Below, one piece after another: positions 44,062 through 57,745 of a stretch of DNA of 64,000 bases; position 1 is the stretch's first letter, and each line of letters begins with the position of its first letter. The notes beneath the pieces are model-generated. The model had not been told where the DNA came from, ran no database searches, and saw nothing but the letters and a program-made list of their open reading frames with translations. This stretch comes from Pagrus major (taxonomy: Eukaryota > Chordata > Actinopteri > Spariformes > Sparidae), in the NCBI RefSeq assembly GCF_040436345.1, contig NC_133236.1:17501466-17565465 (forward strand). The letters run 5' to 3'. The position numbers and the translations under genes were made by a program.

Positions 44062-44196
44062 CTGGAACAGTGTCAGGCCTTTTGACTGAGCTCCCCTCCG
44101 GAGGGCTGTCTCCCACTATGTTGGGGTCATGGGTGCTGGGTGGAGGGGAGTACACCGGCGGTCTGGGTCCCTGCTCCTGGAGCAACCTCTTTGGGA
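44062..44196 (-). CDS. eva1a: Candidate upstream exon of eva1a (proline-rich N-terminal extension)
   Basis: A 135-bp segment on the - strand is flanked by a good acceptor (TTCTTTGAAG before 44196) and a strong donor (CAG/GTGAGG at 44062). Spliced to the acceptor at 40582 it continues in the eva1a frame through 73 sense codons to the short-form Met. The encoded peptide is rich in Pro, Ser and Gly (RPPVYSPPPSTHDPN, GDSPPEGSS). It has no ATG in this frame, so it needs a further upstream exon to be translated. It may instead be a 5' UTR exon that happens to be open. Confidence 0.5.
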
Positions 44197-44598
44197 CTTC
44201 AAAGAAAAGGATAGGTGGAGCAAAGGAGGAGAGGGGAGGGAATCAAAGAATGAAACAGAGGATAATTAGATTAGATATTGAAAACAATATGTGCATATGC
44301 AGTTATTTCTATTCGAATTTCTCAATATTATCTGCTGATGTTCATTTATCATGATATATCTATATAATCAGTATGTCTGTAAATAAAAATAAATTATATT
44401 ATATTCATTTTTATGTGTTTTTGACCTTGTTTAATATATACGGTGACCTTGAGGGTCAAAGAAAACAGAAAACACAACATTATAACAGAGTTGTTTTGAG
44501 AAATGTTGTGGGTTTTTTTTTTGGCCACTTGACTGTAGGGTGATAAGGTTTTATTACTGACATATTAACACCTTTTAAGTTGATACGGCAAATGCTGA

Positions 44599-44599
<1 letters not shown>

Positions 44600-44638
<39 letters not shown>
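44600..44638. repeat. (CA)n microsatellite
   Basis: A pure CA tract of about 38 bp upstream of the candidate first visible eva1a exon. Confidence 0.95.
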
Positions 44639-44641
<3 letters not shown>

Positions 44642-46324
44642 TTGAACATCAGTATTCATTTGCAGTCATGTTTCTTGTCATTATTCACTTTCTGTCTTCG
44701 GTCACCACCACCAGCTAAAGGCTTGACAGTGTTCACCAGCTAGTCGCTGTGTTTGTGTCTGTCACTGTGTTTGTCTGCTGTTCGGTGCTGGGAAACAGGT
44801 GCCTTATATAGCAAAAACACCCTATCTCACAATATTAAAGATAGTAAGAAAGAATTTCTGGAGCTGTCCCTTTATCAGGATCCACACCAAAAGTTAATGG
44901 TGTCTATTCTGGGTCGTGACCCATCCTCCATCCAAGTTTTGTGGAAATCTGTTCGGTACATTTTGTGTAATCCTGCTGACAAACCAACCAACCAAACAAA
45001 TGGTAATGGGTGAAAATATAACCTCCTTGGTGGAGGTAATGAGAGTGAAAGTAGTTAAACTGAGAGTATATTGTGCTGGGAGAGTAAGCAGCAGTTGTAA
45101 ATGGCACGATGGCAGTGATTCACACACTCCTCCTGAACTTGCACTCTGATTCCCGAAAGTTATGCTGCCCCCTCCTCCTCCTCACCCCCATCACATCCCC
45201 CCACCTCACAGTGTCCTGTGAGTCAGGGAGTCTGCACTCTTTCCCCCAGACACAAACCCACAGTGCAGTGGGCTATACATTCCTGCCCGCTCACATGTGG
45301 TTTCGGAGGCCGGGCCACGCTCCGGTCACTGTGTTTGTCTGGCCCTGTCAGATCAGTGGTGATTTACAGCTCGACAGATGACCGGCCGTCCAGCTTTCTG
45401 TCAGTCTGACCGTTTGCCGTTCTTGCATTTTTATTGCTCGGCACAAACAAACGGGCAATGACGAATAATCAGCTGCCGGGTTTTGCTGACATAAGTAGCA
45501 CTAATAGTGGAACTGTGACATGTGATTTAGGGTAAAAATGGACCATTTGTTTAAAGGCCGATGAATAAACACGCTGATCAAATTTCCAGAGACGGATTTT
45601 GGCCGCGGTCCAAGAGTCAATCAAAGTGCAGGAAGGAGCAGAGCAGACCCCACAAAGTTCCCCTCCACTGTTTATACCCTGGACACATTACAAGATTTTT
45701 CCAATTGTAAGCAATGAGGAAAAGACTGAGCAGGAACATTTAACTGCTTACACTTACGGTACAGATGATTTTAAAACATGCAGTATTTCACAGGAGAGAC
45801 TGACACACATAACGAACAGCCATCGATGAGCAGTAAAGATGGAGGTTGTTTTGTGGTACATCTGCAACGAGGCTCCTTAGACGTGATCTTCCTCCACACC
45901 TAGCTGGCTGCATTCATTAATTAACGAAAGAGAAATGGAGACAAGCGAGGATGGGATCAATGGAGCTGTACAAGTTGTTGTAAGACTTGTATTCAGTCAG
46001 ATTTATCACGCAGAGAACTGTTACGTCCTGCAGAAACATTTTTACTGTCACATTGTGATGCTGAACTTTTGCAGTTGTGGTTTATACAGTGATCTGCACA
46101 AAGAAAGGCACACAGAGATGCAGAATTCAGCAGCAGTAAAGGAATTTTAAAAAGTTATTTGGGTTCAAAGTTGAGTAATGTGTCCCTGAGAGCACTGAGT
46201 TTTTCGCTTAGTAACGTTTCATTCATTGTGGCACAGCCAGTGAGAACAGTTATTGATTAGCTTCTCTAATACCCCCTTTCCACCAGTTCTGGTTCTTGAA
46301 TTGGTTCTGTTCTAAATTCTTGGA

Positions 46325-46600
46325 AGGAGCGGCAGTGGCTCAGTCTGCAGGGACCTGGCTTGGGGACCAAAGGGTTGCTGGTTCAAGAGCTGCTTACGAC
46401 CAGTCTATATGGTGTGTGTACTCATAACTGGAGCTCAGTTCACCTCCTGAGCACTGCAGAGGTGCCCTTGAGCAAGACATCAAACCCCTAACTGCTCCTG
46501 GCACCTCATATCTAGCACACCAGTTTTGAGCAGGACCATTGTAATCAATGATGTGTAATATGACGGGCCCACCTCGGTTCACACCCACGATCAAGGAAAA
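46325..46600 (+). mobile_element. tRNA-derived SINE
   Basis: The head carries an RNA polymerase III A box (TGGCTCAGTCTG, 46336-46347) and a B box (GGTTCAAGAGC, 46380-46390) 32 bp apart, as in a tRNA gene. A body follows with GGAGCTCAGTTCACCTCCTG, CACTGCAGAGGTGCCCTTGA and GCAAGACATCAAACCCCTAA, typical of widespread teleost SINEs. No tRNA cloverleaf is complete, so this is not a functional tRNA. Confidence 0.8.
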
Positions 46601-49469
46601 AACAGCAAATTTTGGTTTCGGATTCATTTTGTTCAAAATGCTCAGAACAGTTCAAAATCAAGTTACAAAAACAAAAATGTAACCTGTTCCATGTTGGTGG
46701 CCGCGTCCTAACTGCACACGACATGACTGAGCATCAGCCATATAATCAGCGTGATATTTTTTATTATTATGATATTAATTGTCTCAGATTAGCGTGTCCT
46801 AACTGGCTGGATTTGGTTGATTCATGAAGTTGAAAGTGTCTAGCAAAAAAAAAAACACCATCTCTCCCTGCTGTTGGCTATACTTTAGGTAATTTCCAGT
46901 AGAGAAACAGGATGCAGTTTAAAACAGACTCAGCACTAATTCTGGACCCTGTACATAATCATTCTCTGTGGGCACCCACAGCTTTTCATTCTAGTGTTGT
47001 TCTGGGCCTTCCTTACATATGAGCCCTGTATACTCAGTCAACCTTTTCCCCCCTAGTCCTCCGCCCCTGTTGCCATGCATACCATATTATCTTCTGTATG
47101 GAGCAATGCACATGTGAGAGGAAAAGTTTCTGATGATATCTTACTGCAGCCAATCAACAAAGCTGGTTTACTGACAGACTTCAAAGAGCTCCGCTGAATC
47201 TGGTTCCAGCCTTTTGCTTTTCTCCTTGCCACGAGCAAAAAGGGCAAGAGGTCGATGCCAGACTAATAGAAGCAGTAAATGATTTCTGGTCATTAAATCT
47301 GCTCAGCCGGCTTCACCTTACTGCACCGGGAGAGTTCATATGGTGTCAGGTAGGGTGCCAGTTGTAGAAACATATACTTTTACATTTAAATACCTCTCTG
47401 TAATTGCATCATCTCATGTGGCAAACCGCACCAATCTGTCGCCTAAATAGGTTAAAAAAACCAAGAATTTGAAACCCTGTTTCATGCAGGTCTGGTTGGC
47501 ACAGACTGAATAAACAGAGCTCTCCACATGTGGAGGTGAAAGAGGCAGAGAAATGAAGAAATAGGATTCGGGCCAGGACAGCTCCGCCTGTCCGTCCTCA
47601 TCAGTCTGACACACTAATCATGGGTCTTAAAACTCCCCCGCTGCCACGCTGCCACCATCCCCACGCCACGCCCTGATTACAGCCTTCTGATTGGCCCTAA
47701 TTGGCTGCACATGTGGCCCAGGGTCACAGCTGAGAGACGCAATGATGTGACACACACACTTTTTTGCACAATTAAGGGACGTGTACGTGAGATACACTAT
47801 ATAAAAGCACATGCACGCTCTCAGCCACACCAGATGCCTGCGCACATAGAACACAGATATCTATCTTTCCAAACAGCCATTTCTCGTGTTATGTTTGTCT
47901 ACGGACTTACTTTGTTGGCAGTAGCCAGTACAGTACAGCAAAGTGACTGCTGCTTGTCTAAAAATAATTGTCAAAAGGCAAAAACCTCTCGAAGCAAGCG
48001 GCCGCAAACCACGAGCAAGGAGCCAAGCAGTAAAAAGTGAAGCAGTAAAAGAGAGAAAGAGGAGTGCAAGGGAGAGAAACCGAGGATATAAATCACACTC
48101 TACGGCCTGCATCATAATGGCATGGTCACATAAAGGCATGCTAAATGAGTACTCGCAACTCTTAATATAACTGCACAAAACGGGACCCGTGCCAGCACTG
48201 TACCTCTCAGAGCGCCGGATCGCCACGGGGAGCGAAGATACGAGGCGGGAAAAAGAGTGCCCATAACAATGGCCCGTGTTTACACTGGCAGAGCCCGGCT
48301 TTGTTTTCACTGGGCTCTGCAGGCCGGAGTGTGCGTGTGCGTGCGTGTCTGTACGTGTCTGTTCGCCGGCCATGTGCTGACCGATGCAGAACACAGTTGG
48401 GACAAAGCCCTGTAAGCCAGAAGGGATATAATGAAATATTAAACCACGCTAAATCTGAGATGAGATCAGACCTGGGCCAATAATTTGAACAGACTTTAGC
48501 CTTTAGGAGCGTACATGGGGGGTGCTGCTGGGGACTGAATATTTTGAAGATCATTTGAGGGCATGTTTTTAATGCTTGGTCTGATTTAGTTCTCTGAGAT
48601 TTTGGCTCTCAAATGACAGCTTAATCTTTACTATGACTTCTCTCTCTGAAATCATAATCAATCCTGGGCGAACCGGGAAGTCAGTCACAGTTGCGGGTGC
48701 TGAGGAGTCAGTGTATAGCCAGAATAATGTATCTAGTCATTAATAACAATAATTTACAACAATTTGAAAATGTTTTGCACTACAGTAGATGGCGAAAATC
48801 TACACAGACACACTATAGGTCAAAGCAGCCACATCAACCACAGTTTACAACGACAGGGAGATGAAGAGGGAGAGAAATTCCCCAGACTCCCTTATAAAAT
48901 CGCTCAATTTTGTGAGTTGTTGAGTTTGGAGAAACTTTATAAACTGTGTGAAGCGCTGTTTCTGACAAATTCTTAATTATTTGGGCCTTCTTGTAAATTC
49001 GGCATATGTTCTAGCCTCGTTTTAGGGGGTGCTGCAGCCCCCTCAGCACCCCTAGTTCCCGCAGTTTTATGTGACCCAGGTCCGATTGAGATGTATATTC
49101 ATAAAACTGCAGTGAAAGACAGGGAGAGTGTGTGAGAAACATTTTACGGGAGATGGGATTCATTTGCAGCCACATGAAGACTTGGAGAGTTCGGTTCCAA
49201 ATCAGATATCAACCGTTACAAATTAGCTATGCAGTGGATAACTTAAGAGCTTAGATGACAAAATGCATTACACTTTGGACAGTAATTTTCCCTTAAAGGG
49301 GCATAAAGCATTTTGGCAAAAAAAAACAGGGTGCATTGAAACAATGTGCTGGTTTTCGTGTGCATGTGTGTAAGAAGTTGAGCAAAAGCGTCTGGTTTCA
49401 ATCAGCACACAGCCAGTGCCTACTTAATCTGCAACATTAAAGTGCTGTCTAAGACCCAACATTCATTTG

Positions 49470-49471
<2 letters not shown>

Positions 49472-49545
<74 letters not shown>
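49472..49545. repeat. (CA)n microsatellite, about 75 bp
   Basis: An uninterrupted CA tract. It faces a TG tract at 49869-49918 in inverted orientation, about 320 bp away. Confidence 0.97.
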
Positions 49546-49548
<3 letters not shown>

Positions 49549-49867
49549 CAGAACCTCAAAAACTCAAATCAATGTTTATAGACACACTGCTTTTTATTCT
49601 GTTTCAGCTCTTTCTCCTGCTTCAGATGCCGCAGAGAGAGGCATGCAGATATCTGCCTGCTCACATTCACGCGCCCATCCACCCACACACACACATCACC
49701 ATTTTTCACTTAGCTAATGACATTCCTGCAGAACAACATACAAGGTGAATAGGGCAGGAGCTGAAGGTGTTGAGATTGCATTCCTCCTCTGCCTCCCTTC
49801 TCCTTTTTCTCTCTAACCCCCGTAACGCTCCCTAACAGCATCCAGCTGACAGCAGCTGATTGGGATC

Positions 49868-49868
<1 letters not shown>

Positions 49869-49918
<50 letters not shown>
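49869..49918. repeat. (TG)n microsatellite, about 50 bp
   Basis: An uninterrupted TG tract, the complement of the CA tract at 49472-49545. Confidence 0.97.
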
Positions 49919-49919
<1 letters not shown>

Positions 49920-50657
49920 ACTTTTGACACACAAGAGATGGAATGTCTATTCATTATAAATTGTGAATTGTTTGGATGAGGACGGCACAGCATAAGGATG
50001 TGAGTGTGTGACATTACCTTCATGTTTATCTTTCTTTCCAAATGAACGCACAACCTAGACCTCTTACTGTGAAAATTAATGACCGCATGAGTGTCAACAT
50101 ATCGAAATGAACGTGCGCCCGCATGACCGAGTGCACGGATGTCATAGGGCATGATTAACACACTCATTCCTGTCTTGTGTATACAGTGTAGACCAGGTTT
50201 AAGGTCTGGTGAAGTGAACTCTATCAAGGGACCGGTGGTGTGAGCTGAGTGCTTTTTCTGGTTCTGCTCCATTTTTATGTTAGTGTGGGCAACCTGACCT
50301 ACTCTGAGACTTTATTAGGTTTTGTTGCGAGTGTGTGTGCGTCTACTAGAGAGTTACAACACAAACTGGGACGACTGTGGTAACCTTAAAGGAGCCTTAG
50401 AGGGGCCTACCGGTGGTTTTGAAAGATTTAGCCCATTAACTACAGACTACATCTAATTTACGTGACTGTAGACAGCTTCTCAAAGCAAGCCATAAGTTTT
50501 CAATTTAATTCCCACCTTCAAGACAACCATTGATTTACATTAATTTTACTAAACGATGCGCAAGATATATTGAGGATTTTATTTTTCATTTAAATACTGC
50601 AGCCACATAAATATGAAGGCTTGGATTTGTCAGAAACAGAACATATGAATGATATTT

Positions 50658-50815
50658 TAAAGGACACAGATTATGCTTTAAAATTAGGTTAGGTTAGGTT
50701 AGGTTAGGTTCTTAAAAAGGTTTTTAAAGTGAACCCGCTCACGGGAGCTCACCTCTCCCACAGAAAACACTGCTCCTGAAACGCCTCATCAGTAGTCCCG
50801 CCTCTAGTAAGTTAG
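50658..50815. mobile_element. Fragment of MITE family C with embedded (TTAGG)n
   Basis: The left end TAAAGGACACAGATTATGC and the phrase GGAGCTCACCTCTCCCACAG match the element at 10040-10519. A short AGGTT/TTAGG pentamer tract (about 50686-50710) lies inside it. The right end is missing. Confidence 0.6.
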
Positions 50816-51094
50816 TTTAGTTTAGTCTTTGATACCAAATGTTAACAAGCAAAAACTGATACATTTGCAACCATCATTTACACTGGAACAATGTCCATTA
50901 CTGTAGTCTGTACTGTGCATATTGGGTTTTTTATCACTGTGTGATGTGTTTTCAACCAGTCTGTGAAGCCTGCGGCAAATTTCCACATTTGCAGACAATA
51001 CAGATTATCATTATTTATGTATGCCTTAATACATGTGTGGATAAAAATCAGTAAATTGACTTTTTAAATCTATAGACAAACAATGTCTATGAAT

Positions 51095-51255
51095 TGGATA
51101 TGCACCAGCAGGCGAACTGCCATCAATGTGTCCTTTAGCAAGGCACTTAATCCACCCAAAACCACTTCTGGAGCTAATCTCAGGCCACTGGTGGAAAACT
51201 GGCTATGTTCACTGTTTTGGTTGTTTGTAACTGTATGAATGAGAAGCAGGCACAG
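51095..51255. mobile_element. SINE tail fragment
   Basis: TTTAGCAAGGCACTTAATCCACC and GTATGAATGAGAAGCAGGCA resemble the 3' body of teleost tRNA-derived SINEs. The promoter part is not present. Confidence 0.5.
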
Positions 51256-54200
51256 CTCAGAAAATGAAGTTATGAGAACCGACCCTCAACTGCTGGAGAT
51301 CTGGAAAAAGTTCAGCTTTCTCCTTTGGCTCAGATGCACGAATGCTTAATCAAATCAGTGGTCTCAAGATATCTAGTCAGCGTAGGAAAAGCCCTGAGTT
51401 GGCAGGAGCTTCTTGTGACAAGATCTGCTCGTATTCAGTATTCTCTCATACGATGCAGGTATAGTCTTCTGTCTGAAGCAACACATATCTGGATGGTGAC
51501 ATCGTCTTAGCGCGAGTTGGGAGTGCATTCCAGGATGGAGAGAGTGGAACAGCTTTGCCCTCCATCCTAACTCACCGAGCCCTCTGGCCTACATTCAGCT
51601 ACACAGCATAGAATTCTTCCCCATTTACTTTAATGGATAACACACATCCCTCTGCTGTGAGACACCCACAAATGCATATGTATACACACACACACATACA
51701 CACGGAGACGCCACAGCATGGGCTCTGAATGTAATCACTCTCACTTCACCACAGCCATCAGTTATAATCCACAATCCCAGCTGTTTTGGTTATTTAAACA
51801 CTCCTTGTACGCCGCACATGTGCACGCACACAGTTGGTGCTATTAACATGCATGCAGGGACAGAAATAGATGCTGTGTTGACAGTGTGGGGTCATAACAA
51901 TCAACAATCTTCAGTTGTGAAGCCCCCCTAGACCCCACACAGACACACAGAATCCTACTGATGTCTTCAATATCCACAACCTCCACCCCAGGAGGTGCTG
52001 AGCATAGTAATCACATTACACAAGTACACATGGTATTTTTGGGATGTGGTCACTGATCAAGTCAGTTTGTTTTGTCTTTGTAAGGCTGTCTTACAAAAAT
52101 TGGTCTAGTAGGATTTACTTGGAATGGCTCAGATGAAAACTGTGATCTGGAGCCTCATTATAAAAATGTTCTTACATTTTGTATTTGAACTTAGTCTTAA
52201 GATAATTTCCAATGGTGTGCTTACAATTTATGGGACGTGCCTTGCGATTTCCCCTTATATGATGCCAGCACAAATAGGTTTGAGTCAGGAATAGCCATGG
52301 GATCACGGCGGTGGCAGTGGTAGAGGAGATTGAAGCCAAACATGTATTACTGAGTGGACTAAACAAACAAAGCATAACATGCAGCTTGGGAGTCCAAAAA
52401 TAATGACTTTAGGTCCGTTTATTCTTCACACCTTTAATGAATAATTCCTCGCGCGGAGTTCACCTCCGGCGTGGACACATTTGCATCCCGAACTGCCCTG
52501 ACATAACCAGCAGGAAAAAGCATTTACGTCAAGTAAGTTTTCAAGTTAATTAGAAGAATTCTGGTGCATAACCAGCAACTCATTTGTGTTTTGTACAGGA
52601 AAAATCTCTCATTTCTATTCCAGCATGTCATGTTTATTTTAGGGTTTTTTGTTTTATAGCATGATGTTTTTATTTTGTTTAAATTGTCTGATTTGATTTG
52701 CCTCAGTCCTGCAATATGTTTTTCCTGGTTCAACTGCGCAAAGACCTTTGGAACTTTGTTTTGAAAAGAGCCGTGTAAAGTGTGTTATTCTTATTATTCT
52801 TATCATGATTGAAATTTGGGAATTATTGTGACAAAATCGGTGAAATCATAACTCTTGACGTTAGATTTAGTACATCTCAGTGCAATATATCTCAAGAAGT
52901 GCTTACTGTAATGTAAATTTTTAAAGTCTACTGTCCATAGATAAACATGACCTGTGACCCCGCCGCACTGAACGCTGCCCTCAGATGTTTCTAATGTTTG
53001 TATTTCCACGTCTTTATCGGCTGGACGTGGGAGAGGCCGGTCCGCTGTCGAAGTCAGCACAGCCTCATCATTATCTGATGTTCCACTGGGTCAACAAGGA
53101 TGTGACCGGCGCTGATTCATCAAACCACGCCGCCCGCCTAAACTCACTCCTTCATATCAGAGTTATGAGGTAATGGGATGCTGAGTTTTGATTGGGTTGG
53201 AGAGCTGCTGAGGTCGTCAAATGACTTGTGAAAACAGTGAAGACAGAGGTCGTCATTTGTTGTCACTGACATGGAACGGACAGAGGACAGATAGTGGCAG
53301 GGCTTGTCTAGACGCAATCATGACAGAAGTGAAGGCTGCAACATTCAACGAGCATGTTCCAGCACATGTCACGGCTGATCTAAACAATGGCGCTATCTTT
53401 AGCAGGAGGCAACAACTGGTAGTACAGGGCAGTTCATAAAATCAGCACTTGGCAACATAAACGTCTGCTGGGACCTGAGGCATGGATGATGTTTCAGTGA
53501 AAGATAAACAAAAAGTAGGCCAGTTCTGTCTTAACCAACCCTCTAAAGATACAAACAGGTCTCTATTTAACTTCATTGTGCATTCACCTTTGTTAATGTG
53601 ACAGTTACAACTGTTGAGATGAATGTTGACTGTCGACATTCTTTGTTTCTCTCTTAATCTCTCTCATGGTTGAATACATCAATACAAAGGCTTGTAATGA
53701 GATCATTAGTGACTAATAGAGCTGAAAAGTGACAATACGGTGGAGCAGGTTTCATTCCAGTCTCGGATTATGTGTCGTGCTGACCTCATTAATTCTCAAA
53801 GTAGAATGAGAAAACATTTCATCAGGACAACTAGAAGATGTCATGATGGTGTTATATGGTCCAATAAGGAGAACGGCTTTATTTGAAGCAACCATACCAC
53901 CAAGTCTTATCTTGAGCAGTGTTATAAGTGTTAATAAGCCTGATACCAAAACAATGTAAGCTCCTCTGCTGCAGATGTGTGAATGGAGACGACAGTCACC
54001 TCCTTAGTTCAGATAATTGAGACAATGTATAGCATTTTGATTGTAGAATAGTTAGTAGGTTAGAGAGCATCTGTGATTGTGGCCCTGGTATAACTTGATA
54101 TTGGCTCAAAACCACATTTTGTCGTATCATCCACGCCTGCTATTCAAAGCAACCAGGTCACACAAGTGTAAAACTCTACACATGCGGACCAAAACACTTG

Positions 54201-54329
54201 AACAGAGGCAATTTAGATGAAGTGGTCTTATTCCTGAGCGGTTTGTTCGTGGTTGAAATAGGATTTGACCTTGTTCTGACCCATTGACAAGGTTTGAGCT
54301 AACCATCAAAAGCCTCTAAATTGATGCGT

Positions 54330-54745
54330 GCCTTAGAAACTGAACTGAAGCATGAACTTACAGTATACTGCGATATCATTTGTAAACCAAGTACAAACCC
54401 CTCGTGATGTGGGTTACTGTTTTGAAGCCATACGGTTGGCATCATGGGGGTCACCATCTTGTTTTTTTTGGAGCCACAAGTTACCATTTTCAGATGAGAG
54501 GGTGGAGCTGACGATGATATCCTGATTGGATATGAATGAAAAACCAAGGACATGCTGTAGCCACGACCTGAAGCGTACCCTGCTTTATCGTCTGTTTTAC
54601 TCTCAGTGGAACCACAATTTTTCATTTTCTCATAAGCTTACATAAAATAGGACCTCTTTTTGAAACCATTTGGCCATTGGAAAGAATACGGGTTTAAGGC
54701 ACTTCCACATTGGCTTCACTTTTCAGACGTGGTAGCTTTGTCTAT
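54330..54745. repeat. Probable dispersed repeat
   Basis: A stretch containing TTTTTGGAGCCACAAG, GATGAGAGGGTGGAGCTGAC and GGCACTTCCACATTGGCTTC, phrases that I associate with a common fish interspersed element. Only one copy is in this window, so its repetitive nature rests on memory. Confidence 0.35.
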
Positions 54746-57519
54746 ATTTTATACAGTCAGTGTTTTAAACTCAAGAATCACTTATTTCCACCACCGCTTT
54801 ACAATTCCTAATGTTATCACATGGTTGAAGTTGTGTATTTTTATCACATGAGCAAGTTCACAGTGTACCTGTTCCCAAGGTTAAGAGTGTAAAAACAGAC
54901 TCACAGAGCAACACAAAACGAGAGAACCAGAAAGAGTCTGTTATGAATAACTTAAGACAAGCTCTGCTTCACGGCATCCAACAACAAGGAATCCTGAAAA
55001 GGTTCACTGAGTTCAGCACGTAACTTGCTGAATAGGCGTCTTTGATAAAGCAAACTCCATTACAGAAGTTGATTGAGAGGCACAGGGACAAAGGTATTGT
55101 TTTGACATTGTGACGTACTGTACATCCCTGGCGTAATTGGTGAAGTATACTGTTTTGTCAGTGTGAATGTTCTGATTGCTTTATACTATTAATGTAAATG
55201 TATCTTACTCCCCTTCACAATCAGTGTGAATATTCAGCTTCAGACAGTGACTCCGGGGCTGGTAAAGTAAGGTCACGGAGTTCAACATACTTAAAGTGCA
55301 ACGCCTTAAAAAGGACATTGACTGTATTAAACGAACAATAAAAACTGTCACAAGTTAAGGCAGTAAGTGTGACCTCAGAGTCACATGTTGTTTTCTAGAC
55401 CTTCTTCATAACAAACTGGCATTTCAGTAAACACCAGACTGACTAGATTAGATTACAAGCCATTGTACTAAATGACCGAGGACGTACCCATAACAAAAAA
55501 ACACAGCAGAGTGTGTTTTAGCATCTGTGTGTCATTATATGCTCTATGATTTGATGCAGGCCATCGCACTCCATCACTCTCTCTTCATCATTTTGGTAAA
55601 ACACTACCACCTGCCTCATATAACTCGTCTTTCATAGGTGCGTCTGCGCCCTGTCATTGTCGGGTAATTAGAAGAGCAGTAAGTGAGAGTGAATCATAAG
55701 CAGCGGCGTTTTCGCTAAGTTATACCTATACGTCTCCACAGAGGAAGAAAAGATGGAAACCTAAGTAGTGAGTGGGAGTTGGCGTGTTCGGATGAGTTCA
55801 AGAAAGGGAGGCATGTTTTTTCTCCATGTGTTGACAGGGCGCTGGGCCGTATTAGCGGTCAGGCCTGGACGGAGATAATGACGGTGAGGTCTGGGTCAGC
55901 CCGAGTCTGTCATCGGTCTTATCACCACAAATACACACAGCGTACACGCACATGCACATTACAACACCTTTTGTTTAGTCTGCTGCGCTCAAGCGAGGTA
56001 TTGTTTGAAATGTTGTGATGCCAATACCAAAATTATACGATATGTAGTACCTTTAATTGAGAATACGCACGAGTCTGAGCAGGCATTTATGGACACATTT
56101 CAGTTGATATAAAAAAAGCATTGAGGTTTGATAGCCAGCCCTACACTGGACTGAGCCTGTCCCATCTGAGCAGACTTATGACATTATTCTCCGAGGAGCT
56201 ATTATTAGAACCAACTCCGAAAATAGACATTAACAGGCGGGTTTTATCACAAGCTTCACTGAGCAGCTGGTTGTGATCAAGACAGAATAGAAACGGTGCA
56301 TAAGAGATGCATAACATTTCCTTTCCTTTCTCCCGTTACGGTTTGGGTTTCTGGACATATAATGTTCTCACTTGGTTCTTACATTAGTACGTACACTCGT
56401 TGTGATTGTGCACACACTCCACATAAATAGCAGAACACTCATGCGGTTCAACAGATGTTGAGATAACTCTAGTTTCTGAGTCCCATGTGGGCGCAAAGCT
56501 TTGGTATTTCCATCCCCAGACTTTCTGGGCATACAGCTGGTTATCTGTTTGTCCTGCTGTGTCCTGTCCTCTTCTTCTGCCCCTGTCAACTTAGAAATGT
56601 TCTTAAAACAGCTTGAGCCACAACAGATGCAGATGCATTTCCTCAGGGTTAAGAGAGGAGAGAGGAACAGAGACAGAGAGAGAGAGAGAGAGAGGCGTGA
56701 CAGACACAGCGGCTGCCAGAGACACTTTTACAGCAGCCTTTAAAACAAACACCTGCTGCCGTGGCCGAAGCGCCTGGGGAACATCAGAGATCCTGCAGTC
56801 TGTAACCGCACAGCTGTGATTAGATAATGAAACTGAGCTAACAGAGTTACAACATTACAAATGATCTCTTAAGTCCTCAAGTCTCAATTGGGGTTTAGTA
56901 TCCTGCACAAGCACAAGGAAACGTGCAACTCAAACGTGCAGGCAGGGCTGCAGTGGAGGGTAAACGCACATGAAACACTGGCTGCCCACTGTTTAAATTC
57001 AGCACCCATTTAGTTTTACAAAGTTTTTAATTGTTATTGCCTTTAACCTGGGCTCCATCTAGCAGTGCCCAGTTTGCTTTACACTGGATCACTGAAACAT
57101 CATATCTTGCAAACATTAATCAACTTGGAAATTGAGGGTGTTTTCAGATCTACGGTTTGTTTCCTCTGGTTAGAATCAGTGAAAAGGTTGGTTAACTTAA
57201 CGTGTTCTCTCCTCTGGTGAGAGCATTCACTCCTCTCATTGGTTAGATGTGGAGGGCGAGTTGGATTTTTTCACTCGTTTTTGTTGTGAGGAAGCTTGTC
57301 GTTAATTACGTAGCCTATCAAAACCAAAGCGGTGCCAAATTACAAGCAACAAGCGGGTGCACTTACAAGCTCGTACCAAACAATGGCATGAAAAGGATTA
57401 CGTGAAATAGGAGAGATCGCATCACAATCAGTGTGTTTACAGGAGGGATGTAATTCTCGCTCTCGGATGGGATTCTCGCATACTTCTCAGACCAAATATA
57501 CTTGGGTAACCGTTAACAT

Positions 57520-57745
57520 GCCCGGGTGGTCCGCACAAGTAAAGTCTAAGTATCCTTGGGCAAGATACTGAAATGATGGTGCTATTTAAAGATAGAAATA
57601 TTGTGGGGCACTCTGGATAGAAAGCACCTTGCATGGCATGGCAGCCTCCGACTGAATGTGTGTGAGATATGAATGGGTGAATGTGGCATGTGTTGTAAAA
57701 GGCTTTGAGAGGTCGGTAGACTAGAAAACTTTTGAATGCAGTCCA
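57520..57745. mobile_element. SINE-derived fragment
   Basis: The order GGCAAGATACTGAAATGATG, ATGAATGGGTGAATGTGGCA, AAGGCTTTGAGAGGTCGGTA, then AGACTAGAAAACTTTTGAAT matches the conserved tail of teleost SINEs. No A or B box is visible, so the 5' end is lost or degraded. Confidence 0.55.

Noticed and set aside
46325-46400. Possible tRNA gene with A and B boxes
   Set aside because: The body matches a SINE, and no full cloverleaf or 3' terminator is present.
47861-48394. Minus-strand open frame of about 177 codons with a hydrophobic stretch
   Set aside because: No family resemblance; it begins at a non-ATG codon within a GTGTGCGTG-rich repeat and has no splice or promoter context. Likely chance.
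50686-50710. TTAGG repeats resembling an arthropod-type telomere
   Set aside because: Only about five units, inside a MITE fragment of a vertebrate genome; a simple-repeat expansion is the plain explanation.
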